Assembly (NCBI GenBank): GCA_947561395.2
Contig: OX387184.1
Coordinates: 992,001 to 1,056,000, forward strand
Origin: Buxus sempervirens
Lineage: Eukaryota; Streptophyta; Magnoliopsida; Buxales; Buxaceae
DNA: 64,000 nucleotides
Direction: 5' to 3'
Shown: positions 1 through 12,558 of the stretch, one piece after another
Position numbering within the stretch: the stretch's first letter is position 1
Layout: the number at the start of each line of letters is the position of its first letter
Position numbers and translations under genes: made by a program
The notes under the pieces: generated by a model
What the model was told of the DNA's origin: nothing
What the model saw: only the letters and a program-made list of their open reading frames with translations
The model's database searches: none

Positions 1-390
1 CTCTCTTTCTTTGTGTTTTGATTTTGAATTTTATTTGTAAAATTTTCTTGGTTACCAGATTTTGGTATATTGGTGCTTTCTCTTCAGCCAACAATGAATC
101 CCTTTCCTTTCTCAGGAATGTCCTGCTATACTTTTCTTTATTGAAAAGGCTATAACTCACTTTTGGTCAACACCAAATAGAATAATAACACTTCCAGTCT
201 TTACTCTTATAAATCACTTCTCTCTCTCTTTGTGTTTTGATTTTGAATTTTATTTTTTAAATTTTCTTGGATACCACATTTTGGTCTATTAGTGTTTTCT
301 CTTTAGCCAACACTGAATCCCTTTCCTTTCTCAGGAGTGGCCTGCTATACTTTCCTTTATTGAAAAGGCTATAACTCCCTTTTGGCAAAA
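1..390. repeat. Imperfect tandem duplication in an MLH3 intron (period about 220 bp)
   Basis: The block beginning CTCTCTTTCTTTGTGTTTTG at position 1 returns at about 221, and both copies run about 165 bp to the shared stretch TTGAAAAGGCTATAACTC. They differ by scattered substitutions and small indels, so the duplication is not recent. It lies upstream of the first MLH3 exon visible here (496) and is presumably intronic. Neither copy holds a convincing exon. The left copy is cut by the window edge. Confidence 0.8.
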
Positions 391-495
391 AGATATAGCA
401 CAAGGTTAGAAAAAAATATCATATTGATGACTTGCTGTGAGTATGAGTACCTTCATTTGGGTGAAAGTTTTCCTTAGAATAATCTAACTTGCAAG

Positions 496-3400
496 ATTCT
501 ACGAAAATCCAACTCTCGTGCAGATGAATTATCAGGACATGATGGATCATGGAATGAAGGTGACAAAACTGCATCACAAGCGGAAGGTATACCATGATAA
601 GTAATTTCAAAAATATTATTTTGGAAAATAATGAATTTGTACTGTTCTATATATATATTCACTTTGTTATACATCTGTGCCAATATAATCTGTGGACAAA
701 GACACACACCTCAAGATTCTGGATATGGGGCCACAATTACACACCTGTATACACGTGCATATTAATGTCAGAACCCTAGAGAGTAAGCTTATTAAGAAAG
801 TTAAAAAACAGATCTTTAATTTTGTTGCTCAGACAACATAAACTAATGATTTACATGTTCTGTACTGTCAGAAATAAGAGGAGTTTGATGCATATGTAAG
901 CCTATAGAATGTGCGGACACATGTTATTATGACAACAATATGAAATATATTCTTCAACTAAATATTATCTTATCTGATGGTTTTTATGTGACATGATTTA
1001 AATACCAGTCAAAAATTGATTTTCTTTTGCTTCCTCAAGCTTTTTTATAAGATTTTTTGTGACTTGAACTCATAGATGCAGATGCCTCTCCAAATTATGA
1101 AATCTTGAAAAGGAAGTGTAGAATTCAATGTTGTGAGACATCTCTTTGTCTTAGCCCATCTTCTTCGTCTCTTGACATGCCATCTGAAGAGGGTGACTTT
1201 TTCTCATATCAAAAGAAGCAGAGAGGCCCATCTGGAAAATTTCACAGAAATGATACAGAAATCAAAGGTCAAGAGAGTAAAATAGGGTTTCTTCATCAGA
1301 ACAATTGTTCCTTACGAGACACAAACCCTGTATCATGGGATGACTCTATTGATGAATGTGTACCTTTAATTAGTCAAGGGAGTGGTGGCCATCAGTGGGC
1401 ACCTGACATTGATCTTTCCCCTGTAAGAGATAATTTCTTTACGAATGAGTTGACAGCTACAGTGACCTCAAATGACGAGAGAGAATGTATAGGTTCAAGA
1501 TTTGGTGATGAGTCTTTCACAGTTGACACCAACGTGAGTGAAGGGTCAATGGGGAGCTTAAAGTCATGCAGTGATGTTGATTACAGATGTGTAGAAAATG
1601 ATCTATTTTTTTTAGGCTGCCCCAAGGATCACAAGAAGCCTTTTCTTCGGAGTTGCTCTTTATTTGGAAACCTGCCATCTGATAAGGCAACATTTAAAAA
1701 TATTGACGGTTTTAAAGTTCAGGTTGATGGGATCAAGACCAAAAGGAAACGTCACACTACTGATGAGGTTATAGGTTTTATAGATACTGATAATTGTAAC
1801 TATAAATTTGATTTCCCTCAGAGAAATTCATGGCAGAATGAATCATCAACTGCTTGTCTGTCTCCCAGCCTTGTGACAAAATATGTCTCGACTTCAGAAC
1901 TAAATATGTGGCCAAGAAACTTTGTCGAGCGTCGGTCCTGTGATAGGGAGTGTTTGTCTCAGGAGAGTGTTCTTCCCACTGGTTCAGTAATACAAGCTGG
2001 AAAGTTAGACTTGAACCATCAATCTGTAAAATCCAGTACTCGGACGAATAATCATGTGTTGGGGGCTAACCCATGGAAGTTGGAACATGTCACTGATGAA
2101 TATGAATTTGAAAGGAGTTTTGGGCCTTGTAGAAGTTCTAGTTCAGGGGAGTATGGATGTAGAGAAGAGAAGGATATATATGAAGTTTTTAGCTATGATA
2201 CTATGCAGAATGGTTTGCTTGAAGAAGATTGTCATGATTGGTGCTCTGTAAATACAGCATTTGATTGTGAGGCTTATTTTTCTCCTAAAAGTGATATTGT
2301 TAGATTTCTCCGTCATGGAGACCATTCAGAAGATGCCATCTTTCCAAAAGTTGGATGTTCAGAAAAATTAGATGATGAAGCAGATTGGTTCCGTTTTGAC
2401 TCTAGTACTACAAATAATTTCACAGGACCAGAATGTCTCATTCCTTCACCTAGGTACAATGTTAATGATGACAGTCCAAGGAATTGGGTAGGTTCCCAAA
2501 ATCAAAGACAATGTCATGTCCGTAAAACAAGAAAGAGAAGCTGTTCTGCTCCACCATTTTACAGAGGCAAGAGCAAGTTCTTCTCTTTATACAATTCTTT
2601 GACTGCTACAGCAGGACGACCTGATGCCTGGACTACCCATGAATTTCAAACTTTGCCAGGTTTTTCTCTGGTCTTCAATATTCCCATCTTATTTTCATGA
2701 GTAATAATCATCCAAGATGAATAATAATGGCTGTATATTATGCAGTTTCCACTGAGATTATGTTCCCACAGCAATCTTTTGGTGTATCTCAGAAACATTT
2801 TGAATCGAGTGCAACTGAAGATCCAATTTTCTACACCAGGTACTGGTGTACTGTAATTGTCCCTAGTGCTATTGTTGATGCTGTGTTGAGCTTTCAAACC
2901 TCAGTGCCAGTCTTTTTGTCATCCTGATTTTGTATTCAGAACATGCATGAAGAAAGTGCCAGACTGCACACTGACTCTGAATGAGATGCCAAAGACCGAG
3001 GAGTTAGAGAAGTCCCCATGTTTTCATATTTCTAATAGCTGCTCAGTTGAAGGTATATCTTCAATTTACTTTTAACCCTTCTCTTTGATATAATTGACGA
3101 CTTGTGAAAAATTGAATATTAAATTGGCATACTTTAAGAATTGCTGATAGATGAACCAAGCGAAAGAGAGGGGTTAATCTCTTGGATGTATGGGGAATCT
3201 TTGTAGTTCATGGAATTACAGATATATTGTGTTATTAATTAACAAAATCATTTCTTATCCCAACTTGATGCTGATTGTGTGTTGGTTTAAACTTTTCAGA
3301 CATTCCAAAGGAACTAGATAACCTAAATGTTTCTGGGATCAAGTGGCGTAACGGCAGTCCACAGGCTTTGGTTGAGTATATTAGCAATTTTGAGATGGTT

Positions 3401-6400
3401 GTTTAATTTTACGTAAATTTTATGTTCTAATTTAGTAAATTTTTGTTCATCTTGTGTCAGGATGGAGAAAAATCATATAACTTGCATGACCTAAGTAACA
3501 TACTTGATATTTCTTCTGGGTTCTTACATCTTGCCGGTGATTCACTCGTGCCTGAATCTATCACTAAGGATTACCTCAAGGATGCCAAGGTTCTTTTACA
3601 GGTGGATAAAAAATTTATCCCAATTGTTGCAGGTGAAACACTTGCTATCATTGATCAGGTATTTTTCTTCTAGCTGTCTCTATTGCTGTATTTGTCTTTG
3701 ACCGTAAATCTTGGACTGTTGCTTGATATCTTCAGGCATTTTGACCTCTAGGTTCATATCTTGAATCTTGACAATACTTTCAAAGATTATTATCCGCTTA
3801 AACTGATATTATAGAAACTTTATAGAGAGACAATAAAATTGATCTTGACCCATATCTCATGGGCAAGTATGATACAGGGAATGAAAATTAACGAGGTGTC
3901 TGTGAGATTAGAATCTATGTTTATATCCCTTGGCATTTTCTATCAACGATCTTTTCCCCCTCACCTATATATTTGTATGCACACTGCTACAAGTCTACCT
4001 TACATTAATTTTTATACCCAATCAATAACTTTTAGAAGTATATCCATGTGCTTCAAATATGTGGAAACAGAGCTTTGACAAAATATACAAATGTTTGAAC
4101 TGTGAGTAAACATATATGATGTGAATATATTGATCAGCGAGTAAATGTATATGATGATTGGTTAGATACATTCCCAGAGTACCTTATTCTCTAAGCATTG
4201 CATCCCACAATTACCTTCAGTCTGTTTTAATCTGCCTTGATATTTTTTATCATTCCATCTTTTTTCGGGTCTAGTATTTCCTATCCATAGGATGTGGTTT
4301 ATGTAGTTTTGCTAGTTGATAATATTGTTTGTTACTTTTATCAGTTAATTTTTTTTAAAAATTTGGTGGCCTTTCATGCTTGCAGCTCATGGAGTGTCTA
4401 GTCAACTGATTATTATGCAGGTGTTGCTTCAAGATGTCTAAGTCTGATCCTTTAACCCCACTTGTTGATTTATTACAGTTGTGTTTAGACCTGATGGCTA
4501 TTTTATGGTTCCGATTTATGGATACACATGGAAAGATACTTTAAACATCGGTCTATACATTGTATACAAGCTTGCCTAAAATTAAGGGATAACATATATA
4601 AATTGGAATCTCTCATTAAAGTTTTTATAAGTATTTTGCTTGTGTTTTTTATACTAGTAAAGGTCCTATTTTGCAGCATGCTGCAGATGAAAGGATCCGA
4701 CTGGAAGAATTACGCCAAAAGGTAATATTTCCTTTGCACGCGAGGTTTTTTGTATTTACATTTGCTATTGTGGCTCAAAAGATCATTTGAATTCCTAGGT
4801 GTTGTCAGGTGAAGGGAAGACAACTGCTTATCTGGATTCGGAACAAGAGCTGGTATGTCTATTAGCTGTAACTTCTATTTGAATCTCTGAAATTTGTCAC
4901 CTTTTAAGTTCTTTTAATGGAAATATTTTCAAGTACTTTAAAATTTGAGATGACAGGAACTACCTGAGATTGGTTACCAGTTACTGCACAACTATGCAGA
5001 ACAGATACAGAGTTGGGGTTGGATCTGCAACATCCATGCGCAGGGTTCACGATCCTTTTCGAAGTAATTTTTCTCTTTATTCAATTATTTTTCATAATGC
5101 AACATAATGTTTTCTTTAACATATATGGTATACAGTTTCTTCCTGAGTTGCCCTAGGTTTTTAATTTATGTTTAAGGGCTTGATTGGTTCCAGGAAGAAT
5201 CTATATTGATATTAGGCTAAATTATGCTGACTATTCTCAATCAATTATACTTCACATGCAGGAATTTGAATCTTCTAAACAGGCGGAAGTCTGTTGTCAC
5301 ACTTATTGCGGTAAAATAGTGAAGCTTTCGTTTTATTTGCATATTTATCTTCTTTTTCAATCTAAAGATCATTTGATCTTATATGAACTTGTATTGAGTA
5401 TCAGTTTTGTCTTACTGTGGAAGTAATTTTAGTGACTAGAGGTTTCCTCATGGTGACACTTTTAGTCATTTGCATATAATTTGGATAAAAATCTTACCAT
5501 GACTTGATGCTGATATCTTCTTTATATCGTCTCAGTTTCTCTTTAAAGGTTTTGGTTTTGTACAAAGTTCTCAGTTTCATGTATTTGTTTTAATGTATTG
5601 CTAGCTCTCTCCCTTGTCTTTTTGTGCATCTCATTTTGTGTTTTATCTTCTTTCAACTGGGCATTCAGGTACCATGTATTCTAGGTGTGAATTTATCAGA
5701 TGTAGATCTTCTAGAATTTCTTGAACTGGTAATTCAGAGCACTTTGTCCATTGCTTTCTTCCATCATCTGCTGTTTATACTGTTTTTGTACCCCTTTTCA
5801 TTTTAAATGATTCCAATTTTCTCTCTTTTTCCAATTTTATTGTATGATGGTTGATCTAATTTTAGCCTACATGCAATCTCCATCTTGATGTGTTATTTCT
5901 GTTGTTGTAGCTTGCGGAGACAGATGGATCAACAAGCATACCACCATCTGTTTTGCGAATACTTAATTTCAAAGCTTGCAGAGGTACACATGTCTTATCT
6001 GATAATTTTCACTCAGTGATGATATCAGCCTGAAAAAATATTTTACATTATTGCCTACGTTTGTCAAGCATGATGCATCTGATGTTGTACATTAATTTTA
6101 TGATATAGGTGCAATAATGTTTGGCGACTCTCTGTTGCCTTCAGAGTGTTCACTCATTGTTGAGGAATTGAAGCAGACCTCGTTGTGTTTTCAGGTGAGT
6201 TCAAGTTTTTGAATTCTATTAGAGATTGAGGTAAATTTGAGTTGGGGACAAGGCCTGCCTGAAAGACTAACTAGTAGAAAGGCCATTTAAAGCTTCTCTC
6301 CCGGAACTAACTGCTACTAGTTTCCCTGGAAATAACTAGCATGTATTTGTTATACAGTGTGCTCATGGGCGGCCCACCACTGTCCCCCTTGTCAACCTGG

Positions 6401-6537
6401 AAGCCCTACATAAACAGATTAATAAGCTTGGATTGTTGAATGAGGGCCCGGATGAGTTATGGCATGGTTTACGTAGACATAGAGTCAGTCTTGAACGTGC
6501 AACACAGCGTCTGATCTCTAAAAGAGGGCAGTATTGA
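496..6537 (+). CDS. MLH3: DNA mismatch repair protein MLH3, C-terminal part (5' end outside the window)
   Basis: This is the MutL homologue that pairs with MLH1 (MutL-gamma) and acts as an endonuclease in meiotic crossing-over and mismatch repair in the nucleus. Exons read by splice sites and phase: 496-586, 1076-2659, 2746-2839, 2940-3052, 3300-3370, 3461-3658, 4677-4721, 4799-4852, 4957-5063, 5262-5310, 5669-5728, 5911-5983, 6109-6194, 6358-6537 (stop). They total 2805 nt, exactly 935 codons, with every junction phase-compatible. The large exon 1076-2659 encodes the low-complexity linker typical of MLH3. The C-terminal domain carries the metal-binding endonuclease motif DQHA-x2-E-x4-E (DQ ends exon 3461-3658; HAADERIRLE starts the next), then ACRGAI and the CAHGRPT motif. 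The N-terminal ATPase domain lies left of the window. No frameshift or stop is seen. Confidence 0.95.
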
Positions 6538-7379
6538 TACCCAAAGGTCCCTTTCTAATAATTGTGCTTATTTCTTTTTAGTTTCCTTTACTTGTATCCT
6601 TCTCATTGTAAAATTTTGATTTGTTGTAATTGCATTCTGCTTTATCTTTCTTCTTGTATAGCTTCCATTTGTAACAGAATAATGTAGTATCTCAAGCATG
6701 GGTTGCTTGAAAGTTTACTGCCGTGATGGATTTCTTGATCAAACATTGGTTATTGCTGTTGCTGTCGTTGTTGACTTTATATATGTTCAAACACGTGCGC
6801 GATATGCGTTTCACAAGGATTCTAAATCTGGACCACTAAAGGTTTCATCATTGAGAATCCCCAGTTTTCAAAATTGCTGATTTTTTCCCCAATTAAGTTC
6901 GCTAATCACAACACCCAATGTGATTAGAGCTTTCTACAAAAGAGCTAAAATCTTGTGCCCATATCGTAGTCATTACGATCCTGAAACAAATTCAATTGAA
7001 AAAACTCACATACTCAGGTTTAGAAATTAATATCCACAAATTGATATGTTCTGCATAGATCAGAATAATTCAAATCATCACGTAGTGGAAAGTAATTGGA
7101 ATATTAAACAGAAAATTTTTTCAGTGAAGAAAAATTAATATGCACTAGTTTCTTATTTCCTAATTGTCAAATTGAAGCTGCAGTTCTTACATGAAAATTT
7201 TACTGAAGCTGAGAATTCCACTTACAAAACCATATACCTGTTTGATTACTGGATCATGCTTGATAAGCTTTCATATGCTTCCCACTAAATCTTCAAGTCA
7301 ATGTGTTTTACATTGGCATTGGCTATTTGTTCTCTGTTAGAAGTGACAAATCACAGTCTAGCCTAAAAATGCATCACTT
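6538..7379. other. MLH3 3' flank, no gene seen
   Basis: AT-rich sequence follows the MLH3 stop. The first 150 bases or so are probably 3' UTR. A 60-codon frame at 6698-6880 has no recognisable content and no splice context. Nothing else is supported. Confidence 0.5.
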
Positions 7380-7547
7380 CTAAATGTCGTCAACTGTATC
7401 CCAGTTTCCCTCATTACCAATGGCAGCACAAATGGCCTTCCAGATGGGAACCAACATCTTCAATGGCGGAAACACTTCCTGCAAGAAGAGTTGCAACTCC
7501 AGGAGTCCATAAAATTGGATCAAGTCAAGACTAATTCCTACATCAAC
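7380..7547 (-). CDS. Exon-like open frame, possible terminal exon of an unidentified minus-strand gene
   Basis: On the minus strand a splice-acceptor-like AAAAG at about 7548 is followed by 55 codons ending in TAG at 7382-7380. The peptide looks protein-like: it begins VDVGISLDLIQFYGLLELQL, has a hydrophobic Leu-rich first half, contains EVFPPLKMLVPIWKAI, and ends in an acidic tail (NWDTVDDI). I do not recognise the family. A possible preceding exon ending near 7697 (AAG before GTCAAC) would join in phase 0, but its own start is unclear. It could be the 3' end of a multi-exon gene, a pseudogene exon, or chance. The plus strand is also open across part of it, which weakens the case. Confidence 0.3.
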   Translation of the reverse strand, partial: VDVGISLDLIQFYGLLELQLFLQEVFPPLKMLVPIWKAICAAIGNEGNWDTVDDI

Positions 7548-10500
7548 CTTTTAGAACAAATGAGAAGTCATCACTTCTACAATGAGGCCTAGCCATATGC
7601 TTTTGGACCTCCAACCTCAATATGGCATTCTGAGTTCTTCAGGAGTGGTGAGTGATAACAGAGATAGGAGGAACAAATGAAGACAAGTTGACCTTGAAAA
7701 CTAACATCAATTCTTCTTCCGCGTGTATAACTAAAGCCAAGCTCCAGTAACAAGTAACTGGAGTTACATACACATTTAATACAGGTTGCAAAATGTTGCC
7801 AACAGGAATGAAGTGGCAAATAACTCCACTATTGAACATGGAAATCTATGTCAGCTAAAATCCCATACAAATGGAAGAAAATAGCAACCATAAAAACAAT
7901 GAAAAGCAAAAACTATATAGATAAGGAGATTATGATTTTATTTTTTTCTTTTTTTTAAACAAGATTTACAAAAACATAAATTAACTGAAGATATGATTTT
8001 TGATAGAGTGGGATGGAGAGACAAGATTTTTGTCCCCGACCCCACTTTGGTGGGGACTGGCTTATGATGATGATGATGATGATTTTCTTTTTTAAAAATA
8101 ATGATAGGATTATGGCACTGATACTTTACGTTCAGTAGGCTCAGCATGTTTTGAAATACAAAAGAAGTTATACATAAATTATATGAAGTTTAAACAAAAT
8201 AGTGATCCTGAGAAGCTGGACACAGCAGTATGCAATCCTACAAAAAAACAAGATTTTCATTCTGTTGACTAATTTGATTCACTAACTGTGATTTTTGTAT
8301 CTTTGTGCAAGGTTACAAATGCAACTCATTGTATTTTAGCATTTCTCTGAACAAAAAATAGACCAACAGAAAAGCCTTTCAAATTAGTAAGTTCAGGCAC
8401 AGCTACTGGGTCCGGCATACAGACCACTCACATGGTTAAACAGAAATAGTATCAGAGAAGAAGCCTAAAAATGATTGTTAATACTAGAAATTTAATATTG
8501 CATGTGTGGTTTTACCATCAACCTTTACATGATTACTCAGATCGTTTCACGTGTGATCCTGCTAGGTTAAACAGATATAGTATTAGAGAAAAAGCCTGAA
8601 AATGATATGAACTGCTTAACAAAACTTGAACCCTGAATATATCCACATGATTAAGCAGTCTGTTATCCGCATGTATATAGTTGTTATCTATGTTATATAA
8701 ATAAAAAATTTTCGAGCAATGTTTCCATATAATGGTCTCTAAGCTACTAAGTGCACATAAAAGGATCAGATAACCTTGAGTAGACAGAAAAAGTTTCATC
8801 CTCCATTTCAGTCAATGATTCTTAACCCCCCACTTCCCCAAGACAGTGAGGAAGCAATGGTGCTAGTTCAAGCTGCATTTCCCATCCCATTGGGATCTGA
8901 GTAAGCATGCAAAATAACTGCCTGGTAATCTCTGAAATTACCTCCAATGCTGGAGAGATCACGTTACCAAAAGACATGCCATTAAATTTCAGCTCAATAA
9001 TCTCTAATAGTATAGGACAGGGAAAAATCCAGGATTTTCTGCAGATCTTACACATTTTGTTGCAGTTACAGAGCAAATTCAATGATACAATACAAGAAAC
9101 TTAAAATGAGAGCCACTATCACCAAAAGGACCAAATCACACCAAAGGTCTAATCAAGACACAACTGCACAAGAAAAAAGTCATAGTTGTCATCTTCTCTC
9201 TCTGGTTCAACATTTGGTATATAGAATAAGTTTTATACCAAATAGTCTCAAAGCATAAGAAAGTCACCTACTCAAGCTACAATCTTAAACTTCCTCCTGA
9301 TACCAAATACATCCCATCTAACAACAGCAGCTAATCTCAGCTTCTCCATGCATTTACGGTCACCAAAATTACCCTTAACCAGAAATCCATCTTAAAAAAA
9401 TGGCTGCAAAATTCACTTCAACAGTTATTAATCAATAAGAAGTTACAGTTAGTTTCTACCTGCTTATATAGTGATCTGTTAGTAAGTGTCTTTCCAGTCA
9501 TGTCAATGCTGGAACAGAATATATATCCACACAAATCCATGTGAACGAAGAACTTTCACTGAATCAAGACAGCAGTACACAAATGCATGGGTTGAAGGAA
9601 GAAAAGAATTAATAGGTTTGCTTCTACAACATAGACTTGTGAATTGAGAGATTAAGAAGCCCCTAACTTTTCCTCCATTTTTTCCTTCACTTTTTATAGA
9701 GTTTCCCTATTGGAGTGAGTTTGATTCTGAATAATCAATGATCAAAAAAAATAATAATGTACCTAGACAGGGCAGGGGATCATGTCTTACCAAAAAAATT
9801 CCTCAGAAAAAAGAACAATAAATGAAGTGGTAAAATCAAATATAGTTACAACAAAACAGAATCCAGTCTAATTAATTACATTAAAAGAACAGTTACAAAA
9901 GAAATACCTCCTGTGGTCAGTTCCAAGTTTGAACACCAAATTCTGCATAACCACAACGGACTCTGTTTTCATAAAAGCACAGAAAAAATTATTAAGACAA
10001 ACAGCAATGATTTTCTCAGGTAAAAAAAAAATTGATCATTGCTAAAAAACTTAGATGATATTTAAACTGTACATACAAATTGTGCAAACATTTATTAGTG
10101 GCTTTGTGAAGTGAAATTTTGTCAATGTAGCCTGTTTAGAGGTCTCCTTTTTGTTTGAAGTCTTGAATAGTCATGTATTTGCTCCATCCATTCTTCACAT
10201 TGTGAAAGTAAACCTAATAAGCATGGTTTTAAATTTTCCCAATCATAGAAAAACTTCCCCTACATGGTCATTTCTCTTATCTTGCTATCTCCCCTGAAAT
10301 TCCCTGAACCCATAGCTGCAAAGTGGTACTTGAACAACCATTTTAGAGAGACATAACAGAAATCCTTTATCTTCATTGTCATATCTGATTTAATTAGGAG
10401 CTTAGCTAAATAAACCAGAAAATATTTTCAATCATGACATCATCTGTTGTTTTTCTTCATAATAATAACTTATCTTATCCCAACCATCAAGGGGGTTTTC

Positions 10501-12558
10501 TTAGTTTATTTAATCACTAATACAGTAAACAATGAGAAACGGATAGAGATAGATCACTTGAATTTTGCATTTCCTGACCAATTGTTTGAGGCTTGTATAA
10601 AAGGATAATTAAAAACGCTCGCTAGTAATAAGCAAAATATGTGGCAAATATGATTGAATGAGGAAAAGGAGCAAATCCTCCACTCAAGAAATGCCTCTCA
10701 ATGATAAATAGTGTTTTCAAAAGCTAAGTCGTGAGACAGAATTTTGCATAACCTAAGTATGAGGTCCAAGCCTCCAGGCTTGAGAGATAAGCATGGGAGG
10801 CATGAATTAGGATTGAATGAGCATTCCATGAAATGACAGTGTTTATTGAAAATTAATCCAGTCCCATGGGTGTCTATAAGGAACTAGCTAATGTGAAAAA
10901 AAAAGAAAAAAGAAAGCCTAAAAATAGTTTGATAACTGTTGATATATTTGAAATACAAGTTTTTTTTTTCTCATTTTGTGAAGATAGGTTTGTCATTACA
11001 TAATGTATGAAAGACATACCGTGGGTATAAGACATGTAAGCCTCACACTTTAAGGCATGGGCCGCAGACACCCTTTAAAACACTGTTCTCAAGCATTTAT
11101 ACCAAAGGACCCAGGCTGATACATATTGCATGCGCTTGGCCTGCTATTTCCATAAATGATAGATCCATCTTGGTAAACTATCATCAAAATAGAGTAGCAT
11201 GATATTCATGCGACATGCTAACTGCATGATACTGTGTCACATTGAGGGATCCTTCCATATCATGTAATATCACCTTCTCTCATACAAATAAATAGAAAGA
11301 AACCTCAGGGCATGAAGAGCCTGATTTCTCAGTTACTCTCCTTTCTTAATATGGTTCTGATGAGATGATAGATGAGGAAGGCAGCCAAGACCCAATAGAA
11401 TACTCCGGAGAAAAAGGATAACTGACTTTTCCTGTAAGAGATACACGAAAATTACGTTTTTACTTATGAAATTATAAATATCAATAACAGCAGCAGCAGC
11501 ATCAATAACAATATAAATAATGAATGTTAATTCACAAAAGTTCTATGTTTTTCCCCCTCTCTAACAAAATTATCCGAAAATTTCATAAAAAATCCACAGC
11601 TATGGAATAGAAGCAATTAAATGTTGGTAATCTCAAAAGAATTCTCAAGCCAATATCAACATGAAATTCCTGATAAGAGTTGAAACTAGTGCAGTGACCA
11701 GATACTTGAGGAGGCAGGTATTAAAGTGCCTAACATACAATTTAGCTCTCAAAAATCAGTAACAGTGTAAAGCTTTATTTACATGTAAAGATCCATATAG
11801 TCTAGAAAACAATGTAGTAATTCCAGGGAATTTGCATTCAAGAGTTTGAAAGATAAACATGTCAAAGATAGGAAACAATGCAAAGGGAACTATAATACAT
11901 ATTTGATTTGAAAGGCCCAGGAACTCTTGTAAGAAGTGAGAGACAAACTGAAACTTACAAATTGGTATATACATGAAATTTTTGCTTCACATCATAAGTC
12001 ATTGTACATGCATACTTATTATGACTTAGTTTTTATGGTAATTAATTTTAAAGACATGTAGTTTGGGATAATGGACCAACAAATATTCAGTACTGTATTA
12101 TTCTACAATATAACTAGAGTGTTGAGAAATCCCGCACAACATGTGGAAATACATGCTAGCATATCTTGTGTAAATAGGAATACACAGGTTACAAACTCAA
12201 ATCAATCGAAACTATAGCAATAAGAATCATTTTCAGTTTTCACTAGATGTTAGCTGTGCAGGTTAATTTCTCATTTACAGCCTCATTCAGGACAATATGA
12301 ATGAGGGATTCAAGTCAGGATATCTTAAAATGACTTCGTTCACTTATAAATGCTATTTGAAAGTAGTTCTTACTGCTTCCATAAATAGTACAATAATTTA
12401 TTTCAGTGGTCTTGTTTATTTCTAAAAAAAGACATTTTCACTTTTGACGACTTCTATTGCAACTCTTCATACCTAACATTTCCAATTTGGTTTGCACAAA
12501 AAATGATTGGAAGAGGCGTATATGGTTTCTGCACTCTTCGGTTGATGAACATGCCAAA
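7548..12558. other. Intergenic region, about 5 kb, no confident gene
   Basis: AT-rich sequence with only short shadow frames. A short element tail is visible at 8040-8090: CCACTTTGGTGGGGACTGGC followed by (ATG)n. A similar tail occurs twice in a FANCJ intron at about 21.15 and 21.3 kb. A minus-strand frame at 9082-8822 is open but has no recognisable domain or clear splice partner. The part nearest 12.5 kb is presumably 3' UTR of the PPR gene. Confidence 0.5.
8036..8092. repeat. Retroelement-like 3' tail with (ATG)n microsatellite
   Basis: The sequence CCCCACTTTGGTGGGGACTG followed by repeated ATG resembles the hairpin-plus-simple-repeat 3' ends of plant RTE-type LINEs or dependent SINEs. 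Near-identical tails are at 21150-21180 and 21290-21325. No coding part of such an element is seen next to it, so this is a fragment at most. Confidence 0.4.

Noticed and set aside
6698..6880. 60-codon frame after MLH3
   Set aside because: Lies in the probable 3' UTR, with no domain and no splice context.
8822..9082. 86-codon minus-strand frame as a gene
   Set aside because: No recognisable domain, the opposite strand is open as well, and no splice partner fits convincingly.
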